Of a stretch of 64,000 nucleotides of DNA, positions 61,893 through 64,000 are shown one piece after another. A program made the position numbers and the translations under genes. The stretch comes from Marinobacter salarius. Lineage in GTDB: Bacteria > Pseudomonadota > Gammaproteobacteria > Pseudomonadales > Oleiphilaceae. Under the pieces are notes generated by a model that saw only the letters and a list, made by a program, of their open reading frames with translations, made no database searches and had not been told where the DNA came from. Within the stretch, counting starts at the first letter, position 1; every line of letters starts with the position of its first letter. The stretch covers positions 4,526,001 through 4,590,000 of the forward strand of contig CP007152.1 in the NCBI GenBank assembly GCA_000831005.1. The letters run 5' to 3'.

Positions 61893-61987
61893 CGCAGCAG
61901 TTCGCGGCCTACGGCCGCCGGACGCCCTTTACGTGGCTCCTTCGTCGCCACTCCAAGGTCGCCGCTGTGCTTCGGCGTTAGTGGCTG
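61893..61987 (+). other. attC-like remnant between inverted IS21 elements
   Basis: 95 bp with CCGCCGGACGCCCTTTACGT, GCCGCTGTGC and right core GTTAGTG at 61977-61983, the same layout and similar sequence to the cassette-array sites at 40.8-43.5 kb. The left inverse core is missing, cut by the IS21 end. Confidence 0.65.
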
Positions 61988-62043
61988 TGTCAACAACACT
62001 CTAGTTTGACCGCTTTTCATCAACCTAGATTGTCCGGTTTTCA

Positions 62044-62847
62044 TCAGTTTTCAGTGTCCGGTTTTTGAGCGTCAGGGTCGTCAGAGTCCTCCTGTTGGGC
62101 AGTAGTACCGGGAACGAGACCGGCCTTCCGTTTGTCCTTCAGCCGGTAGCTCTCGCCTTTGATGTTCAGTGTGGTTGAATGATGCAGGAGCCGGTCCAGA
62201 ATGGCTGTGGCAATGACCTGATCGCCGAACACCTCGCCCCAGTCCATAAAGCTCTTGTTCGAGGTCAGGATGGTGCTGGCCCGCTCGTAACGCCGGTTGA
62301 TCAGGCGGAAGAACAGGCTGGCTTCCTCCCGGGTCATAGGCAGGTAGCCGATCTCGTCGAGCACCAGCACTTTGGGGTAGGTTAGTTGCTGGAGCTGCCG
62401 GTCCAAACGGTTTTCCTGCCGGGCTTTGACCAGCGTGCTCACCAGGCGGTCCAGGGTCATGAACAGCACGCGGTGGCCGGCTTCCGCCGCCTTTACGCCG
62501 AGAGCAACCGCGAGGTGGGTTTTGCCCACGCCCGGCGGCCCCAGCAGGATCACGTTCTCGTTGCGCTCCACGAACCCGAGTCCGGACAGCTCCCGCACCA
62601 GCTTGCGGTCAATGCTCGGCTGGAAGCTGAAGTCGAACTGCTCCAGGGTTTTGATCCAGGGCAGCCGGGCCTGCTTAAGGCGTGCATCCAGGCCTCTCTG
62701 GTGTCGGCCACCCCACTCCTGGGCCAGAGCCTGCTCCAGGAACTCCCGGTAGTTCAGGTCCTTCTTGCTGGCGTGTTCGCACAGGGTGTCCAGGGAGGCT
62801 TGCAGGTGGTCCATCTTGAGCCGGTCGAGGAGTTGGTCCAGGTTCAT
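62044..62847 (-). CDS. istB: IS21-family helper ATPase IstB, element D
   Basis: 267 residues, intact, with the same Walker A (LLGPPGVGKTHLAVALG) and Walker B (VLVLDEIGYLP) as element C, and small differences (DTLCEH for DSLCEH, TTAQQEDSDDPDAQKPD at the end). ATG at 62847 overlaps the istA stop. Confidence 0.93.
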   Translation of the reverse strand: MNLDQLLDRLKMDHLQASLDTLCEHASKKDLNYREFLEQALAQEWGGRHQRGLDARLKQARLPWIKTLEQFDFSFQPSIDRKLVRELSGLGFVERNENVILLGPPGVGKTHLAVALGVKAAEAGHRVLFMTLDRLVSTLVKARQENRLDRQLQQLTYPKVLVLDEIGYLPMTREEASLFFRLINRRYERASTILTSNKSFMDWGEVFGDQVIATAILDRLLHHSTTLNIKGESYRLKDKRKAGLVPGTTAQQEDSDDPDAQKPDTEN

Positions 62848-64000
62848 TGGAGTACCTCCTCATACACGGCCAGGCTCCGGTGCTGCACTGGCATCACGTC
62901 TTGCCACAGGGGCTCGTGGTGTTCAGCACGGTTTGCCAGCCTTGCCTGCGATCGGTCATCCGGTGACGGGCGACTTCCTGGCCCCGGAGGTCGTAGACGG
63001 TGAGTTCACCGTCTAGACTGATGCGGATGTTGACCCGCTGGCCGCAACACTCGGCCGGCACGCTGTAACGGTTGCCCCGCACATCGATGTAGCGTCCCAG
63101 CCACATGGCGAATGTCGTAGTACCGTGTATCGAACTCGGTCGCTGGCCTGGCCAGCAACTGGCTTCGTTCTTCTTCGAAACGCTGAGCCGGCGTCTGCTG
63201 GAACTGGCGCAGTGTCCGCTGGCTGGCATAGCTGCTCAGCCACTGCTCCAGCAACTGGTTCAGGTGCGCGTAGCTGTCGAAGCTGCGATAGCGCTGGAAG
63301 AAGTGGTGCTTCACGTAGCCCACCATGCGTTCGGTCTTGCCCTTGGTTCTGGGCCGCTGGGGCCGGCAAGCCCGGGCGGCGAAGCCGTAATGGTTCGCCA
63401 GTTCCAAAAAGCCTGCGTTGAAGACCACGCGGCCACCACTGTCATGCCGAATGACGGCGGCTTTCTGGTTATCCACCAGGACACGTTTGGGCACACCGCC
63501 AAAATACCGGAAGGCCTGCACCAGGGACTCGTAGGTATGCTCTGCGTCCTGGCTGGGTCCGGCCCAGACATGGAAGTGGCGTGAATACCCGAGGATATTG
63601 ACCGCGAAGTTGACGGTGCACAGGCGACCAGCGACCTCGGTCCGGGTCTGGCCCCAGTCATGCTGAAGCTGCTCTCCCGGGATGGTTTCATAGCGCACCG
63701 TTTGCTTGCTGGCTCTCAGGCTGCGCTTGCTTGGGCTGGATGTAGCGGCGAATCAGGGTAACGCAGCCATCATAGCCCCGGTCCTGTAGCAGCTGACGGA
63801 TGACCTCTGCGTTCCAGACTTCCTGACCCAGTAGTTCATCAATGTAGGGCTTGAAAGGATCGAGCTTGCTGCCACGTGGGGTCTTGGGTTTACCAGTCAA
63901 TGGTGCAGGCAAAGCTAGGTAACGGCGTACGGTGCGTTCGGAACAGCCAATCTGGTGCGCGATGTCCACGATGTACGCCCCCTGACTGCGAAGTTGCTTT
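62844..64000 (-). CDS. istA: IS21-family transposase IstA, element D (partial, frameshifted)
   Basis: Runs to the window end. Segments DIAHQIGCSERTVRRYLALP, QLQHDWGQTRTEV, RVLVDNQKAAVI, KGKTERMVGYVK and RGNRYSVPAECCGQRVNIRI match element C's IstA but fall in at least three registers (changes near 63700, 63110 and 62920). Ends VYEEVLQ with the stop overlapping istB. Single-base errors or decay. Confidence 0.82.

Larger units (their letters stand above)
61988..64000 (-). mobile_element. IS21-family element D, inverted, runs off the window
   Basis: Same family as element C, opposite orientation. The end here reads TGTCAACAACACTCTAGTTT with GACCGC and GATTGTCC repeats, like the right end of element C. 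Left (istA-proximal) end lies beyond base 64000. Confidence 0.8.

Overview
The window reads as a gammaproteobacterial, probably Marinobacter-like, hydrocarbon-degradation region in a mosaic state. The 16S rRNA signatures as I remember them suggest Marinobacter; this is inference, since no database was searched. Background GC is high, with AT-rich patches (dioxygenase genes near 20.2-22.1 kb, an AraC-type regulator near 56.4-57.3 kb).

Layout. 1-2.7 kb: purine catabolism (hydroxyisourate hydrolase end, guanine deaminase, urate hydroxylase PuuD). 2.75-3.4 kb: a small membrane protein. 3.5-8.9 kb: a complete minus-strand rRNA operon (16S, tRNA-Ile, tRNA-Ala, 23S, 5S) whose promoter lies at the edge of a truncated HlyD gene. 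9.8-14.6 kb: alkT, alkS and a divergent alkB cut in half and fused to the 3' end of xylG. 14.6-19.6 kb: the lower half of a TOL-type meta-cleavage operon (xylF, J, Q, K, I, H). 20.2-24.76 kb: the upper half of the same kind of operon (xylX, Y, Z, L, T and a xylE stub). The two halves are in the reverse of the usual order, so the operon looks circularly permuted. 24.76-29.3 kb: a minus-strand RHS locus split into two exported proteins. 29.4-32.8 kb: ChrR-like cupin, TetR regulator, dienelactone hydrolase, aldo/keto reductase. 32.9-40.8 kb: two diverged tandem copies of an alkK'-alkJ-alkH-alkG' unit with identical borders. 40.8-47.1 kb: an integron-type cassette array with about thirteen attC-like sites, the first half pointing right and the second half pointing left, and no integrase in view. 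47.1-49.75 kb: an IS21-family element. 49.76-54.88 kb: a 5.1-kb diverged palindrome (efflux outer-membrane lipoprotein, MarR/GbsR-type regulator, truncated glutathione S-transferase, in mirror image). 54.9-64 kb: a truncated IS1380 transposase, a xylS/benR-like regulator clipped by an IS21 element, a second abutting IS21 element, and a third IS21 element in inverse orientation, with one attC remnant between the last two.

Together, alkSTBGHJK would take n-alkanes to acyl-CoA, and xylXYZLTEGFJQKIH would take benzoates through catechol to pyruvate and acetyl-CoA. As drawn here, neither pathway is complete: alkB, alkK, alkG, xylE and xylG are truncated at junctions.

Many conserved genes carry single-base indels, mostly in short homopolymers, while both flanking parts still encode conserved protein. 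This looks more like residual sequencing error than gene decay, and I annotate such genes as whole coding regions with noted frameshifts. Some mid-gene junctions could also be assembly joins; each is reported as its own finding.
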